Assembly (NCBI GenBank): GCA_023055505.1
Contig: JALIRH010000023.1
Span: forward strand, 9,926,423 to 9,990,422
DNA: 64,000 nucleotides
Direction: 5' to 3'
Source: Callipepla californica brunnescens
Taxonomy: Eukaryota; Chordata; Aves; Galliformes; Odontophoridae
Shown: in pieces, positions 1-11,794 of the stretch
Position numbering within the stretch: the first letter of the stretch is position 1
How the letters are laid out: every line of letters begins with the position of its first letter
Translations under genes and position numbers: made by a program
The notes under the pieces: generated by a model
The model's input: only the letters and a program-made list of their open reading frames with translations
What the model was told of the DNA's origin: nothing
Databases searched by the model: none

Positions 1-754
1 AATATGTGGTAAAATACATGGTGACCATATGGGAAATCAAGGAAAACGCACAGGTGGACAAAGGGCTCTGTAGCAGGTTCAGCGTGAACTGCCTGCAGCC
101 TTACTGCTGCTGCTTCTGGAGCTGGAAATGAATTTTCTTTACAAGTGGCCACTGTCTGGGAGCTCAAAAATGCTCTACAGTTGTACTTGGCCACTGGTAC
201 TGTCAATGCCAACGCTGTCCCAGTGTTCCCTGCCCCAGATAAGGCTTTTTCTTTGCAGGAGTCACAAACCTACACATCTTATTGACCACTTATCTCTGCG
301 CCTAGATGGAGGGAGGCGGGAACTGAATTTGTGATGTGGAGCAGGAGGACCCACCTACCCTGTAGGAGGGGGTAGTATGGAGCACTGAGTTAATAACTGG
401 CATTGCACAGAAATCCACTCAGTGCTTGCACGCTAAAATTTCCTAGGTTATTGCACACCAGTTTATGTAAGGATTTCCCGTTTGCTCTTGCAGCTGCATT
501 ACATGCAAACACACAACAGGCTGCTAATATGCTGTACCCAAGGGAACTGCCACAACTGGCTCAGGCCACAGTTCTGCTGTTCTCAGCACCTGTCCCCAGC
601 ACTGCTGAGTGCAAAGTGACGGGTAGGAATGGGGCAATAAGGGTGGTGATGCCCCCAGCATTTTCTAATCTGCAAACTCTGCCATCTCAGGGGACTTCCA
701 GAGCCAGCATGTAGTGACCCGTTTCCATGCTTTCCTTCCCATTCCTCTGGGAGC
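1..754. other. Non-coding stretch, nothing recognised
   Basis: Moderately GC-rich compared with the rest of the window. The open frames here are short, overlap one another on both strands and show no family motif. I see no repeat or RNA gene. Confidence 0.6.
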
Positions 755-970
755 TGGTTAGCCTTCAGCACCACAGTATCTTTTGGCAAGGAGCTCCAGA
801 GGTCTACATCACATTGCATGAAGAACCACTTCCTTTTGTTTGTTTTTGCTTGTTCCGTTTGTTTGCTGGCTCTAGTTCAGCTACCTCTGATGCTCCATTA
901 TTCACTCTCTCAGATATTCCCTGCACCCTCTTGATACTTTCAAAACCCTTTTTGCTCATATTGCAGTTCT
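755..970 (-). mobile_element. Ancient CR1-like LINE fragment
   Basis: Read on the plus strand, this matches the reverse complement of old amniote CR1 ORF2 sequence as I remember it: a ggcaaggagctccagagg stretch, a 'cattgcatgaagaaccactt ccttttgtttgttttt' block, then attcactctctcagatattcc. The order and spacing fit, but many substitutions separate it from the consensus. The minus-strand frame across it is only a relic. The boundaries are approximate because both edges fade into unique sequence. It is clearly much older than the CR1 copies at 5.1 and 8.6 kb. Confidence 0.5.
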
Positions 971-3900
971 TGTGCATTTTCGTACATGTCCTCTTGCAGA
1001 TGGCAGAAGTCAGAGGATACTGGAAGGGGTGGCCCACGATTTCTACTCAGGGTTTTGATCTAAGAAAGATTTTACAGCATGGTTGCACGGGCTTTTGGGT
1101 TTGAGTCAGTTCTAGATTTGGAGTTGCTACACTCAAACTCAAAAGTATGAGTTAATAGTCTGAAATTCTGCAAAGACTTAGTCCTGTTTTTGGCACAACT
1201 GGAAACCAAAGAGGATCCCTCAATGGGGAGAGCAGTAAGAGAGGGATGACCTCTGAAGCTGCACCCATCACTAAAATGCACCAAAGACCAACACAGTTCC
1301 AGGACCACCAATGGTAACTCAATCTGCAGCCTAAACTCTTTGCTCTTGTAGGTGAAAATTCAAGCTCATGCTTTCCAAAACCTGGGCCAGAAACAACTCC
1401 ACTCCTTCAAAGCACAGCTGGGAATGTCCCTCTCTGTGCAATACCCAGATCATCAGTGCCCATCTGTGCACCATGTGCTCCAGTTCCACTCCATCATCTC
1501 CTCTGTGCAGTGCCCTGCTGAAATGTGGCCATCTTTGTGGACCCTAAAAAGCAGCCAGGTCACATCCTTGCTGTCCCAAAGTCTGTATAACATTTGGGGT
1601 TGGCTTCAGTGAAGTGAGGACTTGATTCATGGACACCCTTAGAAAAATTATCAAGTCATTTCATGCTACAATTGAAAGCCATTCACTATAAAAGGTCTAA
1701 AATAAAAATCTAGCCAGACAAATGCAGAAAAAGCAGCACTGTCACTAGAATTTATGTAGACATTTTTGAGGTCCTCAGTAGGGTTTTCTTTCGTGACAAT
1801 TTTCTATTCAAATTATAATCACAGGACTGGGTGTGGAGTAACTTCTCCTTGGCAAGAGGCCCCTGCACAGGGGGAGTGAGGGCATGCTGCAGGCACAGTG
1901 AGGGACTGAGGCGTGGGCATCCCCTGCAGCACCGCTCCCTGGGCGTCACACATCAGAAGTCGCCTCCAGTTTAGCCTGATTTTCACATTGCTCTCCAGAT
2001 CACTAATAAGCTGAGGAGAGGAGGAAAGGATATGAGAAACGTATTGTGAAACCTGCATATATCTTTTGTGAAATCAGAGACCATGGATTTCATTTTTGGC
2101 TTGTGTACCATTTCGTGTTAGTGCAGTTTCATTTCTCATTTTATGGACTTGAGCTGGAGCAATGAAACCAGCCAAGGTCACCTCCCACAGAGAACTGCCA
2201 GTGGTTTTCATGCATAAAACTTTGGTTTCAGCTGCCTAATTTGGGGACTTTAACTTCAGAGGTGTCCTCTCAGGAGGAGTCTGCAGGTTTCACAAACTCC
2301 AGACCCCTAGGAGGAACCTATCACTTCTCCCTGAATATTCCCAACAGACTGTGTGCACCCAGGTGTCATGACAGCAATGCTGACAGTGGACATTGTGACA
2401 GGGGTCATTGCTGAGCTGGAGGACAGTACCAGGGTTCTATCACAATTCTGAGCCAACCTTCCTATTTGAAAGTCAGATCCCTCCAGTGCCACCTGCATCT
2501 TTCTTTGGTCTGGTTTACCTCTTTCTGGGAACACAAATCCCCAACACTAGAACATACGTTCATATTCTAGATGAAGTTTAGTGAAGTAAATTTATCCATT
2601 AAAAAATATGTGAAAAGATGACCTGAGTGCAGGTGAGCCATCAACTGAGATCTTTGATAGCAGCAGGAAAGGTCCCCAGATCAGTTCTAGCTGGAGAAAG
2701 CAGGCTGCAAAAACAAGGAATTGCGATCTTTTTCTTTCACACGTGAAAATGAAAGAAAAATCACAATAAAAAAAAATGCAAAACAACAGCTTATTCTGGG
2801 CTTACTGCAGCTTATTACTGAGCAGTTGCAATAAATCATCATCCAGCTTGGCTGCTCAGCTCCGCTCTGTTCTAGCGGCACGAAGTCGGAGGGGAAGATG
2901 CCGCATTCCTGGGATTTGTCATGAGGAGCTTTGTCACATCTTCCCAAAGCTTGCATAAGGAGACAGGCTGCAGAAGGCCAAGTGTTAGGCAGAAATTATT
3001 TCACTTCCTCCGTGCTCTTGCAGCATGAAATATTTCTTGCCATAAATCAGCTCTGATTAGTTTATTGTGGATGTTTAGGTTAAACGTCTCAATTGCTCTT
3101 TTGTTCTTGGGAATCCAATCTTATTTTTATAGATATTTATTAGTACAGCTTCTAGACAGCTGATTTCATTTCCCATTCCTTTCCCATATTTCTGGCTGTG
3201 CTGGGGGAAGGACTGTGTCATAAAGCTGAAATTCTTGCAGACAGAAGCAGCGGGACATGGCCATGCCATGTGGGGCTGCGTGGTTAGCCAGGCTGCGTGG
3301 GCAGAACGTGAGGCCATGCACAAAACGACCCTCCTCTCCTCCTCTCTCCCACAGCCTTTGGGAGAAAAATGTGGTTAGCCAGGCATGGCTGCTGGGTAGA
3401 AGTTGGCCCGAGACAGGCAAGCATGCTGAACAATCAGCATGTAGAAATGTGCTTCTCTAATCCCTATGAAGGAAAGTTTCAGAGGATGGCACGGTTTAGT
3501 CTCTGCATTTCCCTGGTTTAAAATCACTGTGCCACAAGCTCTTGGGAGATGAGTTGGGATGGCCTGGTCTGAGAAGAAGGCTGATGCTCTGGGCCACTGA
3601 ACCTCCTTTCCTTTCACATGAACTGCTCTGTGGGCTGCTGCAGGGGCATGGCTCACTCACCCATGCTGCAGGACCGCTCATTATGCAGCATCAGCTGTGG
3701 GGAATAATTAAACAGCAGAGGCCATTGCAAATGTGCAGATGTGCCAGATGTTACTTACTTCAGTTTTGAACCTTGCTTGCTTGATATCAGGGCCCTGCTA
3801 CCCCTGCTAGGCACCTGAGTGCTCAGCTTCACAGCCCCACTCCTGCAGATCGGTCGTGCTGCTATGCTTGCTATGTCCACACCTCATATAACACTCACAC

Positions 3901-5094
3901 TTGGCTTCCACCACAGCTGTTGAAAAGAGGGTGGAGTGAACTTGACTTCAACATGTCTGGTAAAAGTTCCCTGCAGACAACGTCTAACAAGGTTTTGATT
4001 TTCCAAAGTAAACTTACAGCAGCTCACACGAATGCAGAGCCCCTTCTGCTCCTGTAGCATCCCTTGATGGAGTAGCTTGCACTGCCCTGGGCCAGGCCGG
4101 GAGGGAGCAAGTGGTATTTAAATCAGGGTGTGCTCCCAGTTGCCAACAGCCTTTCCAGCAGGTTACAGGAAAGGATGAAGATTAACTTCTTCCCTCTACA
4201 TGAAGGAAAATTAACCACGTGCTCCCTGTTTGGAAATGGTACCAGAGAGTGTTGCTAGCACTTCCTCTCCAAGAAGTCAAAAGTAGAAAAAAAAAGTCAC
4301 TTGGATGATGTAGGAAACTCATAAAATAAGAAGCTCACGCTTCTCTCTGCATTTCCCATCAAGAATCCCAAGCAAACTAATCTGTATCATAGGTGGGTTC
4401 ATGCTTGACTGTGTTATTTCATACTTTGCTATTACTTTTGATGACTTTTAGTACACATATTCATTTGATTCTTCTTCATATTTCATGGTTTAAAAGCTCC
4501 TCTAGCATCTCTGTAAATAAAAGTCTAAAAGGTGGCCTCCTCTTTGAGGTGACTTTTCTTGTCATCTGCATTGACTCATAAGGAGCGAAGAGCATGAGCA
4601 CAGCAGCAGAACATGCTTTTCCCTGAGTGCTGCACAGGTAGTGCTTGGTGGTCCAGATATCAGCTGTGCTAAGGAGAAATACCAGGGATGGTATTCAGGC
4701 TGCTTGCAGATAAAACACTATGCTGTGAGTTCTTTTGCTTTGAAAGATTCTGATAAGGATGTGGGGTACCCTGAGCCACTTCTTTGCTCACAATGCTGTG
4801 AAAGCCACACCAGTGGTGGTTACCTACCTCCCACTAGCTTCAGTGTTTGCCATCCGTGTTCCCTCCATACTCACACAGAAAGCCAGGGTTACTGCCTGGG
4901 AGGTAGCCATGCTATCCTAAAATAGATAAGCTGAAGATAGCCATCCTTTTCGTGGTGTTGAAGGAATTTGGATGATTGTCCTAGGCTGAACAACTGAAGC
5001 TACATATTTCAATCCAGGCCAGTTTCCTCTTTATCTACATCCTTTACACACAGCAGCTGGTCACCACTGGGACGCAGCTGGCTCAGTTGCACTC
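971..5094. other. Non-coding stretch, nothing firmly recognised
   Basis: Mixed GC content, somewhat richer at 1.86-1.96 kb and 3.24-3.37 kb. Open frames are all under 100 codons with no recognisable domain. Splice-acceptor-like pyrimidine tracts occur (for example near 1000 and 3020), but none is followed by a convincing exon. Confidence 0.6.
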
Positions 5095-5590
5095 AGAATC
5101 ATAGAATCATTAAGGTTGGAAAAGACCTCTAAGATCATTTTGTTCAATCATCCACCTACCACCAATATTGCCCACTAAACCATGTCCTCCATACAACATC
5201 TAAATAACCTTGAACACCTCCAGGGCTGGTGACTCCACTGCCTCCCTGTGGGTGGGCAGCCTGTTCCAGCAGCTGACCACTGTTTCAGAAATGAAATTTT
5301 TCCTGAAGCCCAACCTGAACCTTCTGGCACAACTTCGGGCCATTCCCTCTCATCCTATCATCATAGTTACGCAAGAAAAGAGGATGACTCCCACCTTGCT
5401 ACAACCTCCTTTCAAGCAATTGTAGATAGCATTAATGTCTCCCCTAAGCCTCCTTTTCTCCAGACTGAACAACCCCAGCTCCCTCAGCCGCTCCTCATCA
5501 GACCTGTGCTCCAGACCCCACACTGATTCGTTGTCCTTCTCTGGACACGCTCCAGGGCCTCTGTGTCTTTCTTGCAATGAGGGGACACTG
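5095..5590 (-). mobile_element. CR1: CR1 LINE, 5'-truncated, 3' end at 5095
   Basis: The plus strand reads as the reverse complement of an avian CR1 3' region. It opens with octamer remnants (agaatcatagaatcat) and aaggttggaaaagacctcta. The UTR and the end of ORF2 follow, including the gttccagcagctgaccactg segment and the block that back-translates to the [11 protein letters not shown] motif of CR1 ORF2. It stops near 5590, so only the last 0.5 kb of the element is present. The minus-strand frame 5577-5350 is the ORF2 relic. Divergence is moderate. Confidence 0.93.
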
Positions 5591-6959
5591 TGGCCAAGAA
5601 GCTCCAGCAGGCACTACTTTCTCTTTCTTCCCATCTCACTTTTCAGACCTCTATTGAACAGTCTCCTCGTTTTTACCACAGGTTTGGCAAAGAGGTGATG
5701 AAGTGGCCATGCGTGAGAAGCTGGCCTTACAAGTGAGATTTAATTAAATAGAGAAAAAAAGTACAGTGTGGTATTGTTTAATACAGTCAGGGAAAAATAG
5801 GTGCTTAAATCTGTTGTGATAGCTAAAACATGCTGAAGAGTGGACAATTACCTCTAAATTTACCTACCAAATATTCCTCTGTTATGCTCTCAAAAGAAGT
5901 CAGCTCTGTTCATGATTCCAGAACCAGAAGACAATGATAGCAGTTTTCAGCATAAAAACTAGGGGGGTTGAACGTATGTGTTTCATAATTGTCTTGTGAA
6001 GGCTGTTCTAGCTAGTTTAAATAGTTTAAATCTCAACAGAGGAATAAAGCTAAGATCCAGAGGAAAATCTCTACTTGAGGTGCCTGTATGTTCTTCCACT
6101 GAAGACAGGGAGACACTGGAATTAATCTGTTGACTGCAGAAAAGTCCAAAATGTCACAGCAGAACAAGTGGTTGACATTCAGAACTACTATTAAAGCTTT
6201 TCAGAAGGTGCAGGTAAAAATTAATTCTCTGTTTATTAAGCAACAATTGATGGGGCGTAGCCTGAGAGGGTTTGGTCAGCCCTTCTCTGAGCACTAGACC
6301 AGGCAGTTTTTTCTTTCACCCTCAGTTGTCCTGTGATTCTGCGGTACTGTAAGGATGATGGTAAAATCTTCTTTGGACAAATATTTCTGCATGACACTAA
6401 TACAGCCATAAAACAAGCAAACAAAAACAAAAACAAAAGCAGAGCAATTCTTTTTTCCCAGAAAATACCCTGACAACAATAATATGTTCATCCTTTTTCT
6501 CCAGGGCATTAATGAACAACTTATTCAGGAGGCTGTTATACCAGCTTGACAAAACCTGAGAATTCTGTCAAAAAAGGCAGTTTCTGGTGACTGTTAACCC
6601 CTGTGACCATTTGGATTAGCAGGTAATGCAACGTCTGGCAATGCCGTAATCCTGTTTCCCAAAGAAAACGACTTAAATAGGGTCAACTATCGCTGCTCAT
6701 TTCTCCTCTTTCCAGCCATATTTAGGCCAATTTCTCTTTTTCACCATCTCTCACGTGGTCAGTCTCTTCCTGAGGCTTATCTGGAGCTTATCTCAAGCAT
6801 GCCCTTATTTTTTTTTCATGACATTTTTTTTGCACTCTTTGTCATCTCTATAAAGGCACACAAATTGCCGTGCACTCACCAGGAACTACTAATCCTGCAA
6901 GTCTTTTTCATGCAGTGCTTAAAAGTGTTGGCTGCTATTACTTCAGCAATCAAGCAGCT
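5591..6959. other. Non-coding stretch
   Basis: AT-rich sequence with a short A-rich run at about 6417-6439 (CAAAAA-type) and a small local duplication of tagtttaaa near 6013-6029. No gene or interspersed repeat is recognised. Confidence 0.6.
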
Positions 6960-7190
6960 ATTTCTCATAAAGCTTCCCAGATATGTATCATCAATGGATT
7001 TCATTGAAGTGCTTTCTTTTTGTGCCAATGTCATTAAAGAAAATGTTGAATGAGATTGGGATCAAGACTCATATTTAGGTCCTCCACAAGTAATCTTCCT
7101 TCACCTTGGTATTTTCCCTTGTAGTCGCACCAGTTTCAAAAACAGACTGAGTTTCATTTTCCTAACACTATCAGATTAATACCAATACAG
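6960..7190 (-). mobile_element. Ancient CR1/L3-like LINE fragment
   Basis: The plus strand carries the reverse complement of the old LINE ORF2 region that encodes the segment before the second reverse-transcriptase block. It shows a tatcatcaatggatttcatt stretch, then gccaatgtcattaaagaaaa, then atgttgaatgagattggg and gtcctccacaagtaatc. The order matches the remembered CR1/L3 consensus ('catcagcaaattt ... tcattaataaaaatgtt ... attgggcccaagactga'). Both ends are diffuse. The assignment is by eye only. Confidence 0.5.
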
Positions 7191-8596
7191 TTTATAGATT
7201 AAATTGACTTTGGAATATAATTATAATAGCTGGGAAATAATTTAATGGTTGTGGAGAAGGATGGAAATTTAGATGTTGTCCAACATTATATGGAAAAGAA
7301 ATGACACAGAGGATGACAGGTCACTAAGAGGAAATTTAGGAGAAAGATTTGATGAAAACTCAGACTTTGTGAAGGGAATTGGAATAAAATTGAGAGCAGA
7401 AAATTACTCTGATGAGAGGGTTGATGCATTACTGGAGACAAGTGGAAAAAGAAGAGTGTTTCCAGAAAACGAAGAGACTCCACTCACTGCTCTTCCTTGA
7501 GTAGGATAACTGTCTCCTGGCAGGTATTTCAGAGTTATTGCTCAGGAAACGTTCAAACACTTCACCTTCAGTCTCTAGGCAGTCTGGACATGCATTTATT
7601 AATTTGTTTTCTTACCATTCTTACTTCACACTTTCAACAGAACAAAAAATAAAACCAAGGAACCGATGAACCTTTTTGTCCCCTTCAGGTACCTCAGATC
7701 CATTCAACCATACTGCAGAAGATGCCAAAGTAGACTGTACTAAACATTCTAGGGAATCACCTTTATAGGTGCACTCATTTGTATACTACTGGTAAAATGC
7801 AAGGAAGAACAGCATATGTAAAATACACACACATTGTTGCGTGTCTACTTTTGAGAGGGTACTTAAAATCATGATTTGAATTGCCAAAATATTATCTCAA
7901 AATCAAAATAACATTTTCATCGCAAAGGCAATACTTTATACAGCACTTCCTCAAAAAAGCAGGCAGTTTATATATTTATTTATTTTGACTTGTTTTGCTT
8001 TATAACACTTCTTTCTCACTTTTGGAAAACAAGAATGTTGTAAATCTTTTCAGACTAAATGATTTTCTGGATAAACGCAGACCTCAAATAAATTTTTACG
8101 CATAAAAACATACGCTCAGTTTAAGTAGTTACATTGAAAGTAAAAAACTCTAGATAATTCTAAATCTTTAATGAAAAGTGGCATGTTTTCCCTCCTGTAA
8201 AACAATTATATGTTTTATCTTCTCCTTAAGTACAGTTTAAACTGCAGAAAACACTTACCTTGGAAATTATTTTCAGGGTAAAATCAAAGAGAAGTGCTAA
8301 TTAAGGACAGCCTTTGAAGTCTGATCTGGATTTCTTAACTTTGGTTAATTTCCTGTCTTGAAAAACCATTTGTGGGCAGGTTTATCTATTTTGTCTTCCA
8401 TCAGCACTAAAATATTCTGTACAGTGGAGACAAAACTGACTGACATCTCATGTCAGGCTGTTTCATGTGACAGTTTTATAGGCATTCCTGGAAAACATGG
8501 TCTTCCAAAAGGTGAGTTAGAAAACCATGCTCACAAATTCTCAGTTCAGCAACTCTACAAAATGGAAAGGTGAATGGAATGAGGCTGAAGACCATA
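7191..8596. other. Non-coding AT-rich stretch
   Basis: No gene or repeat is recognised. A 75-codon plus-strand frame (7273-7500) is uninterrupted but matches no family I know. It has no splice context and no preceding promoter that I can identify. Confidence 0.55.
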
Positions 8597-9067
8597 AATC
8601 ATGGAATCATAGAATGGTTTGGGTTGGAAGGGACCTTTAAGATCATCTAGTTCCACCCTCACTGCTATAGGCAGGGACACCTCCCTCGAGACCAGGTTGC
8701 TTAAAGCCCCATGCAGCCTGACCTTGAATTCCTCCAGGTAGGGATTATCCTCAGCCTCTCTGGACAACCTGTTCCAGTGTCTCACCATCCTCACTGTAAA
8801 GAATTTGTTTCTAGTATCTAGCCTAAATCTCCCCTCTTCCAGTTTAAAGCCATTTCCCCTCATTCTGGCACTACACGGCCTTAACAGAAGTCCCTCTCCA
8901 GCTTTCTTGTAAGCCCCCTCCAGGTACTGGAAGGCCACTATAGGTTCCTCCCAGAGCTTTCTCTTCTCCATACTGAAGAGCCCCTGCTCTCTAAGCCTGT
9001 CCTCTAGGGGAGATGCTCCAGCCTTCTGTTTATGAAGATTTATGGCCCTACTCTGGACCTGCATCAA
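8555..9067 (-). pseudogene. Relic of the C-terminal end of CR1 ORF2
   Basis: An open frame of 170 codons on the minus strand, the longest in the window. It contains the CR1 ORF2 C-terminal landmarks in order: DRLREQGLFSMEKRKLW near residue 22, then AFQYLEGAYKKAGEGL, then RGNGFKLEEGRFRLDTR and MVRHWNRL. In an intact element this belongs to the reverse transcriptase/endonuclease protein. Here the endonuclease and the reverse-transcriptase core are missing and the first methionine is arbitrary. The frame runs about 40 bases past the 3' end of the element, so its last residues are not CR1 protein. Confidence 0.85.
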
Positions 9068-9212
9068 CAGGTCTGGAGCAGGTCTTCCCTTGACCTGCTG
9101 GTCACACTTCTATTGATGCAACCCAGGACATAGCTGGCCTTCCGGGCTGCAAGAACACACTGCTGGGTCATGTTGAGTAATTCATCAACTGACACCCCCA
9201 AATCTTTCATCA
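8597..9212 (-). mobile_element. CR1: CR1 LINE, 5'-truncated, relatively well preserved
   Basis: A clear reverse-complement CR1. It begins with octamer copies (aatcatggaatcatagaatgg) and tttgggttggaagggacctt, then the 3' UTR (cagggacacctccctcgaga), then the C-terminal part of ORF2 and the region further upstream (ggtctggagcaggtcttccc, ggacatagctggccttccgg). It ends near 9212, where sequence of an older LINE on the opposite strand begins. The long open relic inside it suggests fewer mutations than the other copies in this window. Confidence 0.95.
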
Positions 9213-9690
9213 TAAACATTCAGTGTTTTAATTAATGGTCTGGATATCAGCAATAGTGAGTTTACTACATTTGGTCACAGTACCAAACTGAGAAAGAATG
9301 AACATTCAAAATCATCTTGACAAACTAGGGAAATCAAATCAAATAAGATGCAAGTTTGTAAGGTGAAATGCCGGTTACTAAACTCATTGGGAACTGTCAC
9401 CTGCACAAACACAGATAGGAAAACCAAGTGACTATTGCATATCTCTGCATGTAAGACTGCAAAGATGATGGTGGATCACAAGAACAAAAACTGGTGAATG
9501 TTTTGGTGTTGTGAAGGTGAACAATATATGATTTAGAAATAGTAGTACTGTCTATTGACTCATAAGGGAACACTTATGCTCTATAAGCTTTGGAATTATC
9601 CTGCAAGAGTGTCATAAGCATGGAGGAATTGCAAAGATTCCAGCTTTTCTCTGAGACTTCACCAAGAACGACAGCATACCATATTACTTC
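9213..9690 (+). mobile_element. Ancient CR1 ORF2 fragment
   Basis: Diverged plus-strand sequence following the order of old CR1 ORF2: a taattaatggtctggatatc opening, a 'gagtttactacatttggtcacagtaccaa' stretch (equivalent to the 'aagtttgcagatgacacaaa' block that encodes the FADDTK motif), aatcatcttgacaaactagg, an aaatgccggttactaaact stretch, and ggtggatcacaagaac. It abuts the 3'-to-5' copy at 8597-9212, which suggests that the younger element inserted into or beside this relic. The 3' limit is uncertain. Confidence 0.5.
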
Positions 9691-10038
9691 AGCAGAATTT
9701 TTTACTGTATGTTATGAGGTGTTATTACTGAGTTCCCATCCCAAAGATCATCAGTTAGTTTTAAATTAATTTTACTTGGCATGTCCAAGGAAGGCCACTG
9801 GGCCTATTTCAGTGCACTGGGATGAATTAGTCTGTGGATAGAGTGGATGTCTCCACCACTCACAGGCAAAAGTAAAGAAGTTTCACTCATTTTCTGTAGT
9901 TTTTGTAATACTACCTCACAATTAATATGTGCTCATTTTGGCATTATCATTAGAGGGTCTTTCCTACTCAAATACAATTGGAAAATGCTACACTCAGTTG
10001 GCAGATGTAATAATTCTGTCAGAATGTTTATTTGCCTA
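9691..10038. other. Short non-coding gap between two CR1 copies
   Basis: AT-rich sequence with no recognised feature. It may include further decayed CR1 sequence, but nothing in it can be aligned by eye. Confidence 0.45.
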
Positions 10039-10585
10039 TAGTATCCTGGGGTACATGAACAGAGGGGTGGCCAGCAAAGTGAGGGAGGTGATTGTTCCCC
10101 TTTACTTTGCCCTCATGAGGCCCCATTTGGAGTACTGAGTCCAGGTCTGGGGACCCAGCGCAAGAAAGATGTGGAACTGTTGGAGTGGGTCCAGAGGAAG
10201 GCCAGGAAGACAACCAGAGGGCCAGAGTATTTCTTCTATGAAGAAAGGTTGAGGAAACTGGGATTGTTCAGCCTGGGGAAGAGAAGGGTCTGGGGAGGAC
10301 TCACTGTGGCCAGACTTAAAAGGAAACTTTAGGAGAGAGATCGACTTTTTACATGGGTAGATTGAGACAGAACAGGGAGGTAATGGCTTTAAACTAAAAG
10401 AAAGGCGGTTTAGATTAGACGTTAGGAGGAAATTTTTTTAATCTGAGTGGTGAGGTGCTGGCACAGCTGCCCAAAGAAGCCATGGATGCCCCGTCCCTGG
10501 AGGATTTCAAGGCTGGATTGGATGGGGCCCTGGGCAGCTTGATCTCGTGGGTGGCAACCTGCCCATGGCAGGAAGCTGGAAATGG
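10039..10585 (+). mobile_element. CR1: CR1 LINE fragment lacking its 3' tail
   Basis: Plus-strand CR1 running from gtatcctggggtacatgaac through ggccccatttggagtactga (the SPLLEYC-type region of ORF2) and gttcagcctggggaagagaa to ggattggatggggccctggg and ggtggcaacctgcccatgg. The match fades after about 10585. The usual last block (a gatctttaaggtcccttcc-type motif plus attctatg octamers) is absent. ORF2 is interrupted by stops and a short T-rich insertion near 10432-10440. The plus-strand frame 10455-10649 is a relic of it. Confidence 0.92.
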
Positions 10586-11788
10586 GTGCACAAATTCTTC
10601 AAAAAAAGGGCATTCCACTAACACAGTTTTACACAGTTGCAGAGACTGACATTGTAAATGGTATTTAATGGAGAGAGGGTGTTCTAGTGTATATGAACTG
10701 ACTTAGCTGATGGGAAAGTGACTCCGTATCCTGGCTACTCTAACTAGGCGGCACATCTGTCCTCTGCCTAAGGTACGTCCACCAGCATGACATTTTCTAC
10801 AAAATTCCTGCCTTGATTCCTGCCCTAACAGAATTATTACATCTGCTAACTGAGTGTAATATTTGCTATTTTTTAATTATTATTTTACTATTAGAAAACA
10901 ACAGTTTCTTGAGAGCAGAACTTTGCAGGATGTTCAACTCCATTCACCTTCATTTTCTGCTGTGGACACAATTAAACCAAGCTCTTCTATTTCAGGTTAA
11001 GTCATGGAACATTTTCACCCTAAAATTGCAACTATATACAAGCTTTGGTTGAAAGCATTGTCAGGTCAGCACTGGAAGATTTTAAATCAGGCAATACCTA
11101 TGAATGAGTGTATGAATAGGCCTTTTGTGGTCCTGTCATTTCTCAGGCACAAAGCCGATGTAGAAAGCAAAATATTTTGGCCATTCATGTTTTTACTGTG
11201 TGATTTATAACGTTCTCCCAAAGACCTCTGTGAATTTAAAATGCTGTGACCATGTTTTTCAGAAAGGAATACTTGATTTTAATATTCCCAAATCCTCATT
11301 TACGTTTTTAAAATGTGTCCCTGGTTCTTCAAATACTGACATGGATGCTTTTTATTTAAGCATAGGATTGAATTTTGTCAGGATCAGGGCCTAAATGAAC
11401 AGGTTGTTTAAAAATACTAATTGGTTTCCAGGGTTCACTGCAAGACACAGAACACAGAAGCAGAACTATACTGCATAGTCCTGCTGATTTCAATGAGATT
11501 ATCAAAGTTTAAACCTATTGTTTCTCAGACAGAAGAATAATTAATAATAAAAACTGGATTGGGCTTTTAAAATTGCAAAGGAGAAACGTAACGTACATGA
11601 TTAGTTCTACACACCTGCTGTCAACCACTGAAAGTAAACACACATTGCTAACTTTCTCTTAAATCTAAACAAATGTATCAATACCAATCAGGAAGAGATT
11701 ATGCATTACAGCATTTTGCTAAGTGTTCCCTTTACTCATAGATTATCTAAGCAAATAAAACCAAAATCAATGCCTTTTTAGAAAACAT
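10586..11788. other. Non-coding AT-rich stretch
   Basis: No gene recognised. A short segment at 11482-11507 (gtcctgctgatttcaatgag) resembles the 'ctgacttcaatggg' core found in several old sauropsid repeats, but it is too short to classify. Confidence 0.5.
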
Positions 11789-11794
11789 TTTATT
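11789..11794 (-). terminator. Candidate polyadenylation signal AATAAA
   Basis: On the minus strand AATAAA sits about 0.68 kb downstream of the stop codon of the putative terminal exon at 12466-12574. The following bases are T- and TG-rich (gattttggttttatttgc), as expected downstream of a cleavage site. No better AATAAA lies between the stop and this point. The hexamer is common by chance in AT-rich DNA, so its support comes only from position. Confidence 0.4.

Noticed and set aside
8240..8300. Minus-strand gtaagtg donor with a short open block before it
   Set aside because: The acceptor is poor, the block is about 38 bases, and it lies beyond the putative end of the minus-strand gene.
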